Part shown: positions 52,629 through 61,911 of the stretch, piece by piece
Numbering within the stretch: the stretch's first letter is position 1
Layout of the letters: every line of letters begins with the position of its first letter
Assembly (NCBI GenBank): GCA_013815385.1
Contig: JACDGL010000002.1
Coordinates: forward strand, 62,001-126,000
From: Taibaiella sp.
GTDB taxonomy: Bacteria > Bacteroidota > Bacteroidia > Chitinophagales > Chitinophagaceae
DNA: 64,000 nucleotides
Direction: 5' to 3'
Position numbers and translations under genes: made by a program
The notes under the pieces: generated by a model
Databases searched by the model: none
What the model saw: the letters and a program-made list of their open reading frames with translations, nothing else
Told to the model about the DNA's origin: nothing

Positions 52629-55600
52629 TTAAAAACTAAATTGTACTCCTAAAAATATTTGCCTTGGCAAATTTAACAAGCCGGGATTCTGAATTGCCAG
52701 CCTGTAAAGATCCGTATATGATAAAGCGTTGGTCTGAACAGGAATAGCCTGTTTACCATAAGATGAAGTAAGATATCCATTGTCGCTTGAGCTACCCGTA
52801 TAACCATACACGCCTAATACATCCCTAATATTAAATACATTCTTCACCAGCAGATAAGCATTAAATGTATATTGTTTCTGATGTTTCAGACTTTCGGGAG
52901 CCGGTTTTTTACCAAATGCTACAGCAAAATCTTTATCTACCCTCACATCGGCACTAAAATGCCATGGAAGGCGTGAACCATTTACCTGGCCTACTATGGT
53001 CCTGTCACCAGGCTGTGGGCTTGCTAATTGTGTATATGGCTCTCCGCTTCTTGTTCTCAATATAAGGTTGATACCTGCATTTTGTAAAATGTGGCGATCA
53101 CCAACAACTGGCCCTTCGCCCTGTGAAAAACGATAATCTATATTAGCAGCAATGTTGTGCCTCGAATCTATATCAAGAGGAAACACATAACGAAGATTAG
53201 GAAGACCGGCACTCAACAAACTAGATATGATACCATTATTAGATACCTGCCCACCACTGCCGCCATTAGTTGATGTAGCGCTGGAACCCGTACCATCGGC
53301 AAACTGCAGGGTGTATGCTAAAGTCATTTGCAAATGTCCTATTCTGCGCAGATCGTACGAAACGGTCATACCCTTTGTGGAAGAGAAATCCCTATTGGTA
53401 TAGCTAAAATAAGTAATAGGATATGCATCGAAGTAAGGGCGCAGGGTGACCATGTCTTTGCGCTCGCGATAGAAACCTGTGATAGTAACCGCTGACTGAT
53501 CAGAAAGCTTTTGCTTAAAGCCCATCTCATAATCAAAAGTACGCTCAGGCTTCAGGGCCGGGTTATTAAACACGGAATTTGCATTCTGGGTCATAAAGTA
53601 ATAATCATACGGCGTAGTGATCACATACGCGGAAGCCGGATTGTGTGAATACACATCATAGTGGCCGTAAAATAATGCTACGTCTGATACAGGAAATGAG
53701 AATGCGAGGCGTGGCATAACATTGACCTGCGGCGTGTAATTGACAAAAGAATTTTTGGGGTCAAATATATTAGAATCAATTTTAACATGTCCATCCTTAC
53801 TCAGCGCTGGCTGAGGATCGCGGCCTGTGGTGATCTTTAAGATACTCGGGTCTTCTATATAGTTGCCCTTTATATCATACCAGTTATCCCCATTCCTGTA
53901 GCCTATTATATTGGGAGTTTTAGAATTGTTATTATCAACGTATGGTATATAGCTTCCTCCTATATTGGCAGGATGGGAAAGGCCTGGATGGTCACCGTCA
54001 AATTGAGTAACGGTCTGCTCCTGGTATAGTGAATATGGGTCAATAAGTGTCTCATTTGCTGCATCGTAGCGTTCTACACGTACGCCTACATTAAAGAGTA
54101 TATGATTTATCTGGAACTTATCCAGTATGTACCCAGCGGTGTAGTTGGGTCTGAAAGCTCCTATAGGGCGAGTGTAATGCTTATTTGCATCTTTGGCAGT
54201 AAAATAATCATTAAAATTCACCTGGCCATTTTGTATCTGGCCTGTATAGCTATAACCCTGGTATGATACGAAAGGATTACCTGAATTTAATAACTCGTCT
54301 GGTGAGAACATATCTAATGAAAATGTAGATGGATCTAAACCAAAGACGTTGACATAATCAGTTCCGTTAGTAGCGAGACCTAATTTTTTACGAAGACTGG
54401 AATCAAATACAGATTGATTGTTGCCTGCCTTATAGTTATACTTTATAGTATCCGTAGGGCCGGGAGCAGCCAAGCCATTTTTAATATCTTCTTTTGAAAA
54501 AGTTCTGCCACCTACTATAAATATAGGATTAGCTTTATCGAGTGTTATGTGCCTGTTGGTAAGCTGATAAGCAAGCTGCCAAAGAGAAGCTGTACCTCCA
54601 TTATAATTAGCAAGAGCAAGAAAAGAGCGTTCAGTACGTTGCTGATAATAAAGGCCAAACTGTATAGCATGCCTGGTAGCGCCAGTAAGCAGATCGAAAG
54701 AGGCATCTACCGAAACCGATACCTGATCACTTCTACCTTTATTATATCCACTAAGGCCTGTGCCGGCATTTGCCCAAAGGCCATATGTAGAAGAAGGTTC
54801 ATCGCCGTTTACAACCGAGCGATTATTCCTTATCTGATCTATACTAACAGGTGTATAGCCTGCAGTGTTATAATATTCACTGGTATAGTTAGCTAAGCTT
54901 GGGTTTAGATCGGAGCGCTGAAAAGTAACACCCGTAAAAGCGCGGCCTTCATATAATATACCGAGTTTTTTTGTAGCAGTATCCTGATCAGGAGCATAAA
55001 TATCCTTAGTTATCTGATTGAATTTACCCACGTACAAGTAGTCAAAAATATTATGCTTGAAACGTGGATCCTGATAACTTGAAGTTGTTATCTGATAATC
55101 GGCCTGGATAGTATAATAAGCATTGGAGATAACACCTGATTTATCTGTGGAATTAGCCTTGCCAAATTTTTGTGTAAACCTAACCCATGCACGACCAGTA
55201 AGGGAATTTACCTCTGGAGTGGCTTCCGGCGCAAAAAGTGAAAATCCACGTGAGCTCTGCTGCTGATTAGCATAAGTAAATGTACCACCGGCTGTAAGGC
55301 TCAGATTATCCTGAAGGTGAAAGTCAAGCTTACCATTTAAACGAACAACTTTGGCTAATGAATTAGGATTTGCCTTTGTATAGGTCAGATTGCTATTATT
55401 TACATACTCTGTAGCATATTTATAAACCCTTTGCCCATTTGCATCGGTGGTAGTTACCAAAGGATTATTTCTAACACTATTCAATGTGGCGTTATTTGCC
55501 ACATAATTACCATTATAAGAAGGGTTATCATCTTTATCATACTGGTAATCGCCCCCAAGGAAGAAACCGATAATGTTTTTTGATTGTTTGTTGCCATTAC

Positions 55601-56408
55601 TATCTGTCCATCTTTTCTTATACAGCGGGCCACTTAGAGAGAAATTGAATATATTATTATTATATCCGTCAAGTGAATGTTCTGCAAAAATGCTTCCTGC
55701 TAACTTTTGGGTGGCGCCTCTTGTAACAATATTAATAACCCCACCTGTAAGATTGCCGTATTTAGCTGATATGCCAGATGGCATTATCTCTATCTGGTCT
55801 ATAGAACTGGCAGGAAGATTATAGGTAGAGCCATTGGTCTGTACCCCATCTATTATTACCTGGTTACCATCTCCACGGCCACCTGCTATACTAATACCTC
55901 CACCACTTTTCTGCTGGTAGGTATTAGCAGCTAAGGCCACCATATCGGCAGTATTGTGTGTAGGCAGGTCTTTTATGGCTTCCCGACTAATTGTAGTGTT
56001 GGGCCCAGATGAGTTTGAATCTATAAGTGGAACTTTATAGGCAGTAACCTGTACTTCCTTCAAAGAACTTTTATCCTGCATGGTAAACTTTAGCCCTGTT
56101 GTTTTATCAGAGTTTACTACCACGTTAGAGATAACTGTCTTCTGCAGACCTGCATAAGAAGCACTGACATCATAACGTCCTGCATCTACTGGTTTGATAA
56201 TAAACCTACCGACGTCATCTGTCTGAGCGCCGCCTTTTTGTATGTTACCCTCGGTAACCACAACTATTGCCCCAATTACCGGTTCTCCCTTAGTATCCAA
56301 AACAATACCGGATATTTCGCCCGGTACTGACTGCGCTGATGCGCTGAAAGAAACTCCTAAAAAAAGCAATACGAATAGATAACGTAATGTACGTGCCATA
56401 TCCTGCAT
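52629..56408 (-). CDS. TonB-dependent outer-membrane receptor with N-terminal regulatory-like domain
   Basis: 1259 residues from the ATG at 56406-56408; another ATG at 56397-56399 (MARTLRYLF) is equally plausible. A signal peptide ends near ASAQ. Next come a carboxypeptidase-regulatory-like domain (GEISGIVLDTKGEPVIGA), then the plug domain (DLPTHNTADMVALA, GGRGDGNQVIIDGVQ) and the 22-strand barrel, ending FLGVQFSF with the terminal aromatic. There is no SusD partner, so this is not a SusCD pair. Minus-strand TATCTTTA (plus 56435-56442) could be a -7 box with one mismatch. The substrate is unknown; the T9SS cargo gene follows after 32 nt. Confidence 0.85.
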   Translation of the reverse strand: MQDMARTLRYLFVLLFLGVSFSASAQSVPGEISGIVLDTKGEPVIGAIVVVTEGNIQKGGAQTDDVGRFIIKPVDAGRYDVSASYAGLQKTVISNVVVNSDKTTGLKFTMQDKSSLKEVQVTAYKVPLIDSNSSGPNTTISREAIKDLPTHNTADMVALAANTYQQKSGGGISIAGGRGDGNQVIIDGVQTNGSTYNLPASSIDQIEIMPSGISAKYGNLTGGVINIVTRGATQKLAGSIFAEHSLDGYNNNIFNFSLSGPLYKKRWTDSNGNKQSKNIIGFFLGGDYQYDKDDNPSYNGNYVANNATLNSVRNNPLVTTTDANGQRVYKYATEYVNNSNLTYTKANPNSLAKVVRLNGKLDFHLQDNLSLTAGGTFTYANQQQSSRGFSLFAPEATPEVNSLTGRAWVRFTQKFGKANSTDKSGVISNAYYTIQADYQITTSSYQDPRFKHNIFDYLYVGKFNQITKDIYAPDQDTATKKLGILYEGRAFTGVTFQRSDLNPSLANYTSEYYNTAGYTPVSIDQIRNNRSVVNGDEPSSTYGLWANAGTGLSGYNKGRSDQVSVSVDASFDLLTGATRHAIQFGLYYQQRTERSFLALANYNGGTASLWQLAYQLTNRHITLDKANPIFIVGGRTFSKEDIKNGLAAPGPTDTIKYNYKAGNNQSVFDSSLRKKLGLATNGTDYVNVFGLDPSTFSLDMFSPDELLNSGNPFVSYQGYSYTGQIQNGQVNFNDYFTAKDANKHYTRPIGAFRPNYTAGYILDKFQINHILFNVGVRVERYDAANETLIDPYSLYQEQTVTQFDGDHPGLSHPANIGGSYIPYVDNNNSKTPNIIGYRNGDNWYDIKGNYIEDPSILKITTGRDPQPALSKDGHVKIDSNIFDPKNSFVNYTPQVNVMPRLAFSFPVSDVALFYGHYDVYSHNPASAYVITTPYDYYFMTQNANSVFNNPALKPERTFDYEMGFKQKLSDQSAVTITGFYRERKDMVTLRPYFDAYPITYFSYTNRDFSSTKGMTVSYDLRRIGHLQMTLAYTLQFADGTGSSATSTNGGSGGQVSNNGIISSLLSAGLPNLRYVFPLDIDSRHNIAANIDYRFSQGEGPVVGDRHILQNAGINLILRTRSGEPYTQLASPQPGDRTIVGQVNGSRLPWHFSADVRVDKDFAVAFGKKPAPESLKHQKQYTFNAYLLVKNVFNIRDVLGVYGYTGSSSDNGYLTSSYGKQAIPVQTNALSYTDLYRLAIQNPGLLNLPRQIFLGVQFSF

Positions 56409-56514
56409 TAATAAATTATTAACCAAATGAAGGGTAAAGATAAAAGATTCTGTTAAAACTTCGAATTCAATTTTAAATATCTTTGTCAGAGTAGTGTAGA
56501 ATTAAATATATTCA

Positions 56515-57450
56515 TTACACATTTATAATCTTTGACAATAAGGTGATGCTCATTTTATAAACTGCTTCAAAGCTGTAGCCCGCAATATGGGGGGTAATTA
56601 TTACCTGTGGCATTAAAACAATTTCCTCAAAATTCTTTCTGCTGTTTGCATTCATTTTACTTAAAGGTTCCTGCTCCCAGACATCGAGGCAGGCGCCTTT
56701 TATTTTACCACTATGCAACCCCCTCAACAATGCCGCTGTATTGACTACGGGGCCACGGGAGGTATTAATAAGTATAAAAGGCTTACGTATGCTTTCTACA
56801 AATTTATCATTGAAATAATTTACTGTATCTGCCTGTAAGGGTACATGAAAACTAACAATATCTGCCTCCTCGTATAAGGGGAACAAATCGGTACACCCCC
56901 GTACAGGAGCCTGCATGGCACTTTGGTAGTATTTATCATACGCTATTACGTTCACATCCATCCCTTGCAGCTTGCGTGCAAAGGCGCTTCCGGTGTGACC
57001 GTACCCTATTATCCCGGCAGTCATACCTTCCAGCTCTATGCCCCGGTTTTCCTCCCGGAGCCAGTGGCCTTTTTTTACTTCCGCATTGCTCCAAACTATG
57101 CGCTTTGTAAGGCCCAGCAGCATACCCAGTGCGTGCTCGGCAACCGCATTACAGTTACCCTCGGGGCTACTGTAGCAAGCAATACCTTTTGCAGTGGCAT
57201 AAGGAACATCTATAATCTCCATACCAGAGCCCATACGGCCTACCCATTGCAAGTGGGGCGCGGCATCTATCATCTCTTTATCGAGCTGGAGCCTGGTAGA
57301 GGTAATGATGCCTGTACAGTCTTTTACTATTTCGTACGCCTGCTGCTGTGTAATATTTTCCTGGTGCACACAGGTATATCCCTCTGCTGCGAGCCCATCT
57401 ATTAATGCTTTGTGCACAGGTGCCGCTATCAGTACCTTGCCTTTATTCAT
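56515..57450 (-). CDS. D-isomer 2-hydroxyacid dehydrogenase family (3-phosphoglycerate dehydrogenase-like)
   Basis: 311 residues. The NAD-binding Rossmann motif is GIIGYGHTGSAFARKL (about 138-153), followed by the family active-site residues in NTSRGPVVNTAALL (Arg, about 229-242) and PHIAGYS (His, about 290-296) with a Glu between. No ACT regulatory domain is attached, unlike many SerA proteins. It overlaps ksgA by 8 nt. Confidence 0.85.
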   Translation of the reverse strand: MNKGKVLIAAPVHKALIDGLAAEGYTCVHQENITQQQAYEIVKDCTGIITSTRLQLDKEMIDAAPHLQWVGRMGSGMEIIDVPYATAKGIACYSSPEGNCNAVAEHALGMLLGLTKRIVWSNAEVKKGHWLREENRGIELEGMTAGIIGYGHTGSAFARKLQGMDVNVIAYDKYYQSAMQAPVRGCTDLFPLYEEADIVSFHVPLQADTVNYFNDKFVESIRKPFILINTSRGPVVNTAALLRGLHSGKIKGACLDVWEQEPLSKMNANSRKNFEEIVLMPQVIITPHIAGYSFEAVYKMSITLLSKIINV

Positions 57451-58207
57451 GAGTGTTATATTGGTTGTACAAGGTTACAAATTCAGCCACAGAGAGCTGC
57501 TCTGCCCGTTTATTCATTATATCCTGCGCCAGCAGATCAGGCTGCAGGGTACCCTTCAGGGCATTGCGCAGGGTTTTGCGACGCTGGTTGAAGGCGGCCT
57601 TCACCATATTGATAAATTTCCGCTTGTTCGCTATGCCATGCGGATCGTCGAGGTTTGTGAACCTTAATACAGCGCTTTTTACTTTGGGAGGTGGGGTAAA
57701 ACAATTCTCATTTACTTCAAACAGATATTCTACTTTAAAGAAAGCCTGCATCAGCACACTGAGGATGCCATAGGTTTTGGAGCCCGGGCCAGCAGCTATA
57801 CGCAAGGCTACCTCTTTCTGAAACATTCCTATCACTTCCTCTATCTTCGGCTCCCACTCGAGTACGCGAAATAATATAGGGGAAGAAATATTGTAAGGGA
57901 AATTCCCGATGATGCTGAACCTGGATTCAAAAGGAGCATCTGCCTTTAATATATCCTGCGTGGTTATTTTGCTGATAAGCTGCGGGTAGGTGTGGTGTAG
58001 ATAAGTAACCTTTTCCTGGTCTACCTCTATAGCATGATAGTTTACATCATCCCATGCTATCAGGTACTTCGTAATGGCGCCACCGCCAGGACCTATCTCC
58101 AGCAGATTCATCTGCGGGGTGCGGGTAACCTGCGCTACTATCTTCTGGCACATCTGCTCATCATGCAGAAAGTGCTGCCCTAGGCTTTTTTTTAGTGTGT
58201 ATTGCAT
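57443..58207 (-). CDS. ksgA: 16S rRNA dimethyladenosine transferase KsgA/RsmA
   Basis: 254 residues. Motif I is NLLEIGPGGGAITKYL (about 34-49), motif IV is IGNFPYNISSPILFRVLEW (about 97-115), and the C-terminal RNA-binding domain contains NQRRKTLRNALKG. It dimethylates two adjacent adenosines near the 3' end of 16S rRNA. The N-terminus MQYTLKKSLGQHFLHD is the family consensus, fixing the start. Confidence 0.94.
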   Translation of the reverse strand: MQYTLKKSLGQHFLHDEQMCQKIVAQVTRTPQMNLLEIGPGGGAITKYLIAWDDVNYHAIEVDQEKVTYLHHTYPQLISKITTQDILKADAPFESRFSIIGNFPYNISSPILFRVLEWEPKIEEVIGMFQKEVALRIAAGPGSKTYGILSVLMQAFFKVEYLFEVNENCFTPPPKVKSAVLRFTNLDDPHGIANKRKFINMVKAAFNQRRKTLRNALKGTLQPDLLAQDIMNKRAEQLSVAEFVTLYNQYNTHE

Positions 58208-58245
58208 GCGCGAATTTATATGCTGAGGGCCCTATTACCCCAAGC

Positions 58246-60042
58246 CTATTTTTTCTTACCACGCTCCGCCTGTGCTTTCTGTAGCTCTTCCATCTTCTGC
58301 GCCCACTTGGAGGGTGCTACAGGTTTGTTCTTATTTTCCTGCAGCTGTGCGTGTATGGCTTTTTCATTAATGAAGTAGCGCTGTATCACAAATTGCTGCA
58401 ATATGCTAAGGGTATTGGATACAAAGTAATATAACGTAAGCGCCGCAGCCATTTTATTGAACACACCAAGGAACACGAACGGGAAGATGAAGGGCATATA
58501 CTTCATCATAGGATTATTAGGATCCTGCGGGGTCATATTGCGGTTGTACACAGCCAGGAATAAGCTGGATGCCGTCATCAGCAATGTAAACAGACTAACA
58601 TGATCGCCATAAAGCGGTATGCTGAATGGCAACTGGGCTATACTATCGTAAGTAGAAAGATCGTGCGCCCATAGTACCGATTTCTGCCTGAACTCAATAA
58701 GAGAAGGGAACAGGTAATACATGGCAAATAATATAGGTAGCTGGAACAGCATAGGCAGACAGCCCCCCAATGGATTAACGCCCACTCTGCGGTACAATTT
58801 CATCTGTTCCATGCCAAACTTCTGCTGGTCGCCTTCATGCTTTTTGCGCAGCTCATCAAGCTCCGGCTTCATAACACGCATTTTAGCGGCGGAGAGATAG
58901 CTCTTGTAAGTAAAGAAGGAGAGCACCAAACGCATAAGCAATGTAAGTATCAGAATGATGACCCCATAATTGCTTACTACAGAGGTAAGGAAGAAGAACA
59001 GCGGTAGCAGTATCCATTTATTGATGTACTTAACAAATGCCATGATGCCATTGCCCATAGGCACCATTTCTTCCATGCCCAGCTTATACCTATCCAGAAT
59101 GCGGTAATCATTAGGGCCTATATACCACTGAAGCGATACCGTACCATTACCCTTTACCGGCGCTTCCAGCACATCTTTTGTAACTACAGCAGTGTTACTA
59201 TCCACCTTTACCGATGCATCTATATTTACTTTATTAAACCCATCCTTACAAACCAGTATGGAGTTGAAGTATTGCTTGCGGAGCCCTACCCAGTAAGCAA
59301 CATCGCTAAGTGATTTTTTGTCTTCGCTCTTTATGGTAAAATAATCATGGTCTGTATTTTTGTAGCGGTAGTATACCTGCGAGTTGAGGCGCTCTGTAGC
59401 TATATCCTTCTCGGTGGGCAGTGCCGCGGTATTCCAGTTGAGCGAAACAGTATTGGCAGGCATGCCGCCCAGGCGTATATCGCAGCGCATCATGTAGTCA
59501 TCAGCAGGAAGGGTATAAATTATATCCACGCGCTTGCCATTGCCCATATCTGCGCCAAAGTCTATGGTCTTGTCGCCGTTAGGCTCGTCTTTTATAACAG
59601 GGGTAAAATACAGATCACCCGTAGCTACTGCACCACTATTAACAGGCAGTATAGCGCTTAGTTCATTACCCTTGCCATTAAACAGGTACAATGGCTGCTG
59701 GGAATACGTCTTGTAGTTTTTGACCAGCGCACTTACAGGGTACGCCCCCTTGGTATTGAACTGTAATATCAGTTTCTTATTCTCCAGTGTTACCGTCTGC
59801 GCCTGGCCATTGAATGCTGCGGGGAGGCTACGGCGGATAGAATCATTCACCGTGTTATCCGGTGCGGCCATTTGCCTTACCCTGCTGCTATCTACCACAG
59901 GTACGGGATGCGCTTTGGCATAAGCCACAGAGTCAGTATGTTTTTGTTGTAAATATTGTGTCTGGGTATGCTGGTTATAGCTTACATAACCAATTACCAG
60001 CACCGCCAGCAATGAAAAACCAATGACTGAATTGCGATCCAT
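58246..60042 (-). CDS. yidC: Membrane protein insertase YidC
   Basis: 598 residues. A first membrane helix (about 7-22) is followed by the large periplasmic beta domain (about 60-340) and the Oxa1-type core from about residue 345 with five helices. PLGGCLPMLFQLPILFAMYYLFPSLIEFR (about 421-449) is the signature. The C-terminal tail is basic (RGKKK), as needed for ribosome contact. It inserts inner-membrane proteins alone or with SecYEG. A consensus -7 box lies 17 nt upstream. It is followed by ksgA after 38 nt. Confidence 0.94.
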   Translation of the reverse strand: MDRNSVIGFSLLAVLVIGYVSYNQHTQTQYLQQKHTDSVAYAKAHPVPVVDSSRVRQMAAPDNTVNDSIRRSLPAAFNGQAQTVTLENKKLILQFNTKGAYPVSALVKNYKTYSQQPLYLFNGKGNELSAILPVNSGAVATGDLYFTPVIKDEPNGDKTIDFGADMGNGKRVDIIYTLPADDYMMRCDIRLGGMPANTVSLNWNTAALPTEKDIATERLNSQVYYRYKNTDHDYFTIKSEDKKSLSDVAYWVGLRKQYFNSILVCKDGFNKVNIDASVKVDSNTAVVTKDVLEAPVKGNGTVSLQWYIGPNDYRILDRYKLGMEEMVPMGNGIMAFVKYINKWILLPLFFFLTSVVSNYGVIILILTLLMRLVLSFFTYKSYLSAAKMRVMKPELDELRKKHEGDQQKFGMEQMKLYRRVGVNPLGGCLPMLFQLPILFAMYYLFPSLIEFRQKSVLWAHDLSTYDSIAQLPFSIPLYGDHVSLFTLLMTASSLFLAVYNRNMTPQDPNNPMMKYMPFIFPFVFLGVFNKMAAALTLYYFVSNTLSILQQFVIQRYFINEKAIHAQLQENKNKPVAPSKWAQKMEELQKAQAERGKKK

Positions 60043-60058
60043 GAGAAAAAATGAGGTG

Positions 60059-60066
60059 CAAAGGTA
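60059..60066 (-). promoter_or_regulatory. Promoter -7 box of yidC
   Basis: Minus-strand TACCTTTG (plus CAAAGGTA) is a perfect TAnnTTTG box 17 nt before the yidC ATG. I could not find a -33 TTG at the expected distance. Confidence 0.58.
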
Positions 60067-60486
60067 GTGGTAAATTAACTAATTGAACCGTTGATGCTTA
60101 TAAGGTGAAAATGTTATATTTTGAAACTTCCGCAAACTTCCATTAAGGTAATATTCTATAACTGCTACTGTAAAGGTTTTGCGGTGAAACTTCCGGTGCT
60201 AAGTGGTAGATAGGAATGGAGGTTTGAAGTATTATTGGGGGCGCATGGTGGATAGTTTAGGTAAGTGTAAGATACGGTGGCAGGGAAGGGGTTTCCAAAA
60301 GAAAATATCCACAAATATTAAGGTATTTTTTGGATCGGCTGCTGTATATGGGCAAACTTGAGGCTATCGCAATGGCTATTAGCTTTTTCATCTCTTTTGC
60401 AGGCGGTGGACTGCATGAATTACGAATAAGGTACTATAACAGTTTAAATAAAAACTATACCTGAACCTATATTTGAATGATATATC
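60067..60486. other. Intergenic region between nuoN and yidC
   Basis: 420 nt with no protein-coding signal. It contains ACTTCCATT (60136-60144) directly followed by AAGGTAATATTC (60145-60156), repeated GAAACTTCCG segments (60123-60132 and 60186-60195), GGTGGATAG (60248-60256) and copy B of the dispersed repeat. The yidC -7 box is at its left end. No terminator hairpin for nuoN was recognised. Confidence 0.45.
60265..60313 (+). repeat. Dispersed intergenic repeat, copy B
   Basis: Aligns without gaps to 36995-37043 at 39 of 49 positions. It carries GGGGTTTCCAAA (60288-60299), five variable bases and the DnaA-box-like ATATCCACA (60305-60313). Orientation is given relative to copy A. It sits between the minus-strand genes nuoN and yidC. 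Confidence 0.6.
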
Positions 60487-61863
60487 CTACACACTCAAAA
60501 ACAACTGCGGGAATATTCCTATCAGGAGTACGATAGCACAGGTGAGGATAAGCAGGAACTTATCAGTTTGCGTAACAGGGGAATTCAATTCTGGATTGCC
60601 GGGCTTGAAGTACATGGCTATGATGACGCGGAAATAATAATACACACTGATGGCTGCCATCAATAATGCAAAGATTACCAACCACATTAAATGGCCCTGC
60701 TGCATGGCAGCCGAAAGGACATAGTATTTTGCCATAAAGCCACCTGTAAGCGGTATGCCAGCAAGCGACAAGAGGAATATAGTAGCAACGAAGGCAAGGG
60801 TAGGTTCTTTTTGCGCCAGTCCGTTGAAGCCATCATAAGTGTAGTCTTTCAGTTTTAGGAGCACAGCGAATATACCTATGGTGGCCACGCTGTAGGCTAC
60901 CGCATAGATAATAATGCCCTGCCAGGCAATAGCATTGACAGAGATGACCGCGAACAGCATAAAGCCTGCCTGTGCTATGGATGAATACGCAAGCATACGC
61001 TTAACGCTCTGCTGGAAGACCGCTGTAATGTTACCAACAAACAGTGTAGCCGCAGTGATAACAGAGAGCACTAAGGTCCAGCTATTGCTAAGGCTGCCAA
61101 ATGCTACCTGGAACAAACGAAGGAATGCTATGAACGCTGCCGCCTTCGCAACAGTAGCCATGAATGCGGTAAACGCAGTGGGTGCGCCATCATACACATC
61201 GGGTGTCCACATATGAAATGGAGCCGCAGATACCTTGAATGAAAGGGCGATCATGACGAGAATGATACCAGCCAGCGCAAGTACATTTAATGAATCGGCC
61301 TGCAGGAAGGTGAAGTTGGTAATATAAAATGAGCCTGTAGCCCCATACAGCAATGTAATGCCCATGAGCAATATGCCTGTAGAAAACGCCCCCATTAAAA
61401 AGTACTTAAGCGATGCCTCACTGCTTTTGAGATTCTTCTTATCGCTGCCAGCAAGTATATACTGGGGAATAGAAATTATCTCTATGCCTAAAAAAAGCAT
61501 CAGCATATTGTTATAACCGGAGAGTATATACAGGCCACAGAGAATAAAACAGATGAGCGCAAAATACTCAGCCACATGTGAGCCAACCTTTGCTATCTCT
61601 TTACCAATAAGCAACACATAAAGAAGCGTGCAGCCTGTAAGCAGGGTATTGAACCAAACCGCATAGCGATCTATACGCAGCATGTTGTTGAAAAAAGCCT
61701 GTGGCGCAGCAGCCGGAGTAGAAACAACTTCATATATATTAACGCCAAGGAGGGCCAGCAATAGTATAACCGCTAATGTGACGGCATTCTTTTTCTCCTT
61801 CACCAGTATTCCGGCAAACATCAAAATGACACCCGATATTGTAGCAGCAATAATTGCTTTCAT
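60487..61863 (-). CDS. nuoN: NADH-quinone oxidoreductase subunit N
   Basis: 458 residues with about 14 membrane helices of the Mrp-antiporter-like proton channel type. Landmarks are the conserved ELISIPQYIL-like segment (about 126-136, here EIISIPQYILAGSDKKN), FKVSAAPFHMWTPDVYDGAPTAFTAFMATVAKAAAF (about 212-247) and the mid-helix KRMLAYSSIAQAG. It forms part of the proton-pumping arm of complex I. It follows nuoM after 48 nt and ends the operon in this window. Confidence 0.94.
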   Translation of the reverse strand: MKAIIAATISGVILMFAGILVKEKKNAVTLAVILLLALLGVNIYEVVSTPAAAPQAFFNNMLRIDRYAVWFNTLLTGCTLLYVLLIGKEIAKVGSHVAEYFALICFILCGLYILSGYNNMLMLFLGIEIISIPQYILAGSDKKNLKSSEASLKYFLMGAFSTGILLMGITLLYGATGSFYITNFTFLQADSLNVLALAGIILVMIALSFKVSAAPFHMWTPDVYDGAPTAFTAFMATVAKAAAFIAFLRLFQVAFGSLSNSWTLVLSVITAATLFVGNITAVFQQSVKRMLAYSSIAQAGFMLFAVISVNAIAWQGIIIYAVAYSVATIGIFAVLLKLKDYTYDGFNGLAQKEPTLAFVATIFLLSLAGIPLTGGFMAKYYVLSAAMQQGHLMWLVIFALLMAAISVYYYFRVIIAMYFKPGNPELNSPVTQTDKFLLILTCAIVLLIGIFPQLFLSV

Positions 61864-61911
61864 ATTCTATTCAAAAAGGTAAAATCAAAAAAATCTTAAA
61901 AACCCTATCAA

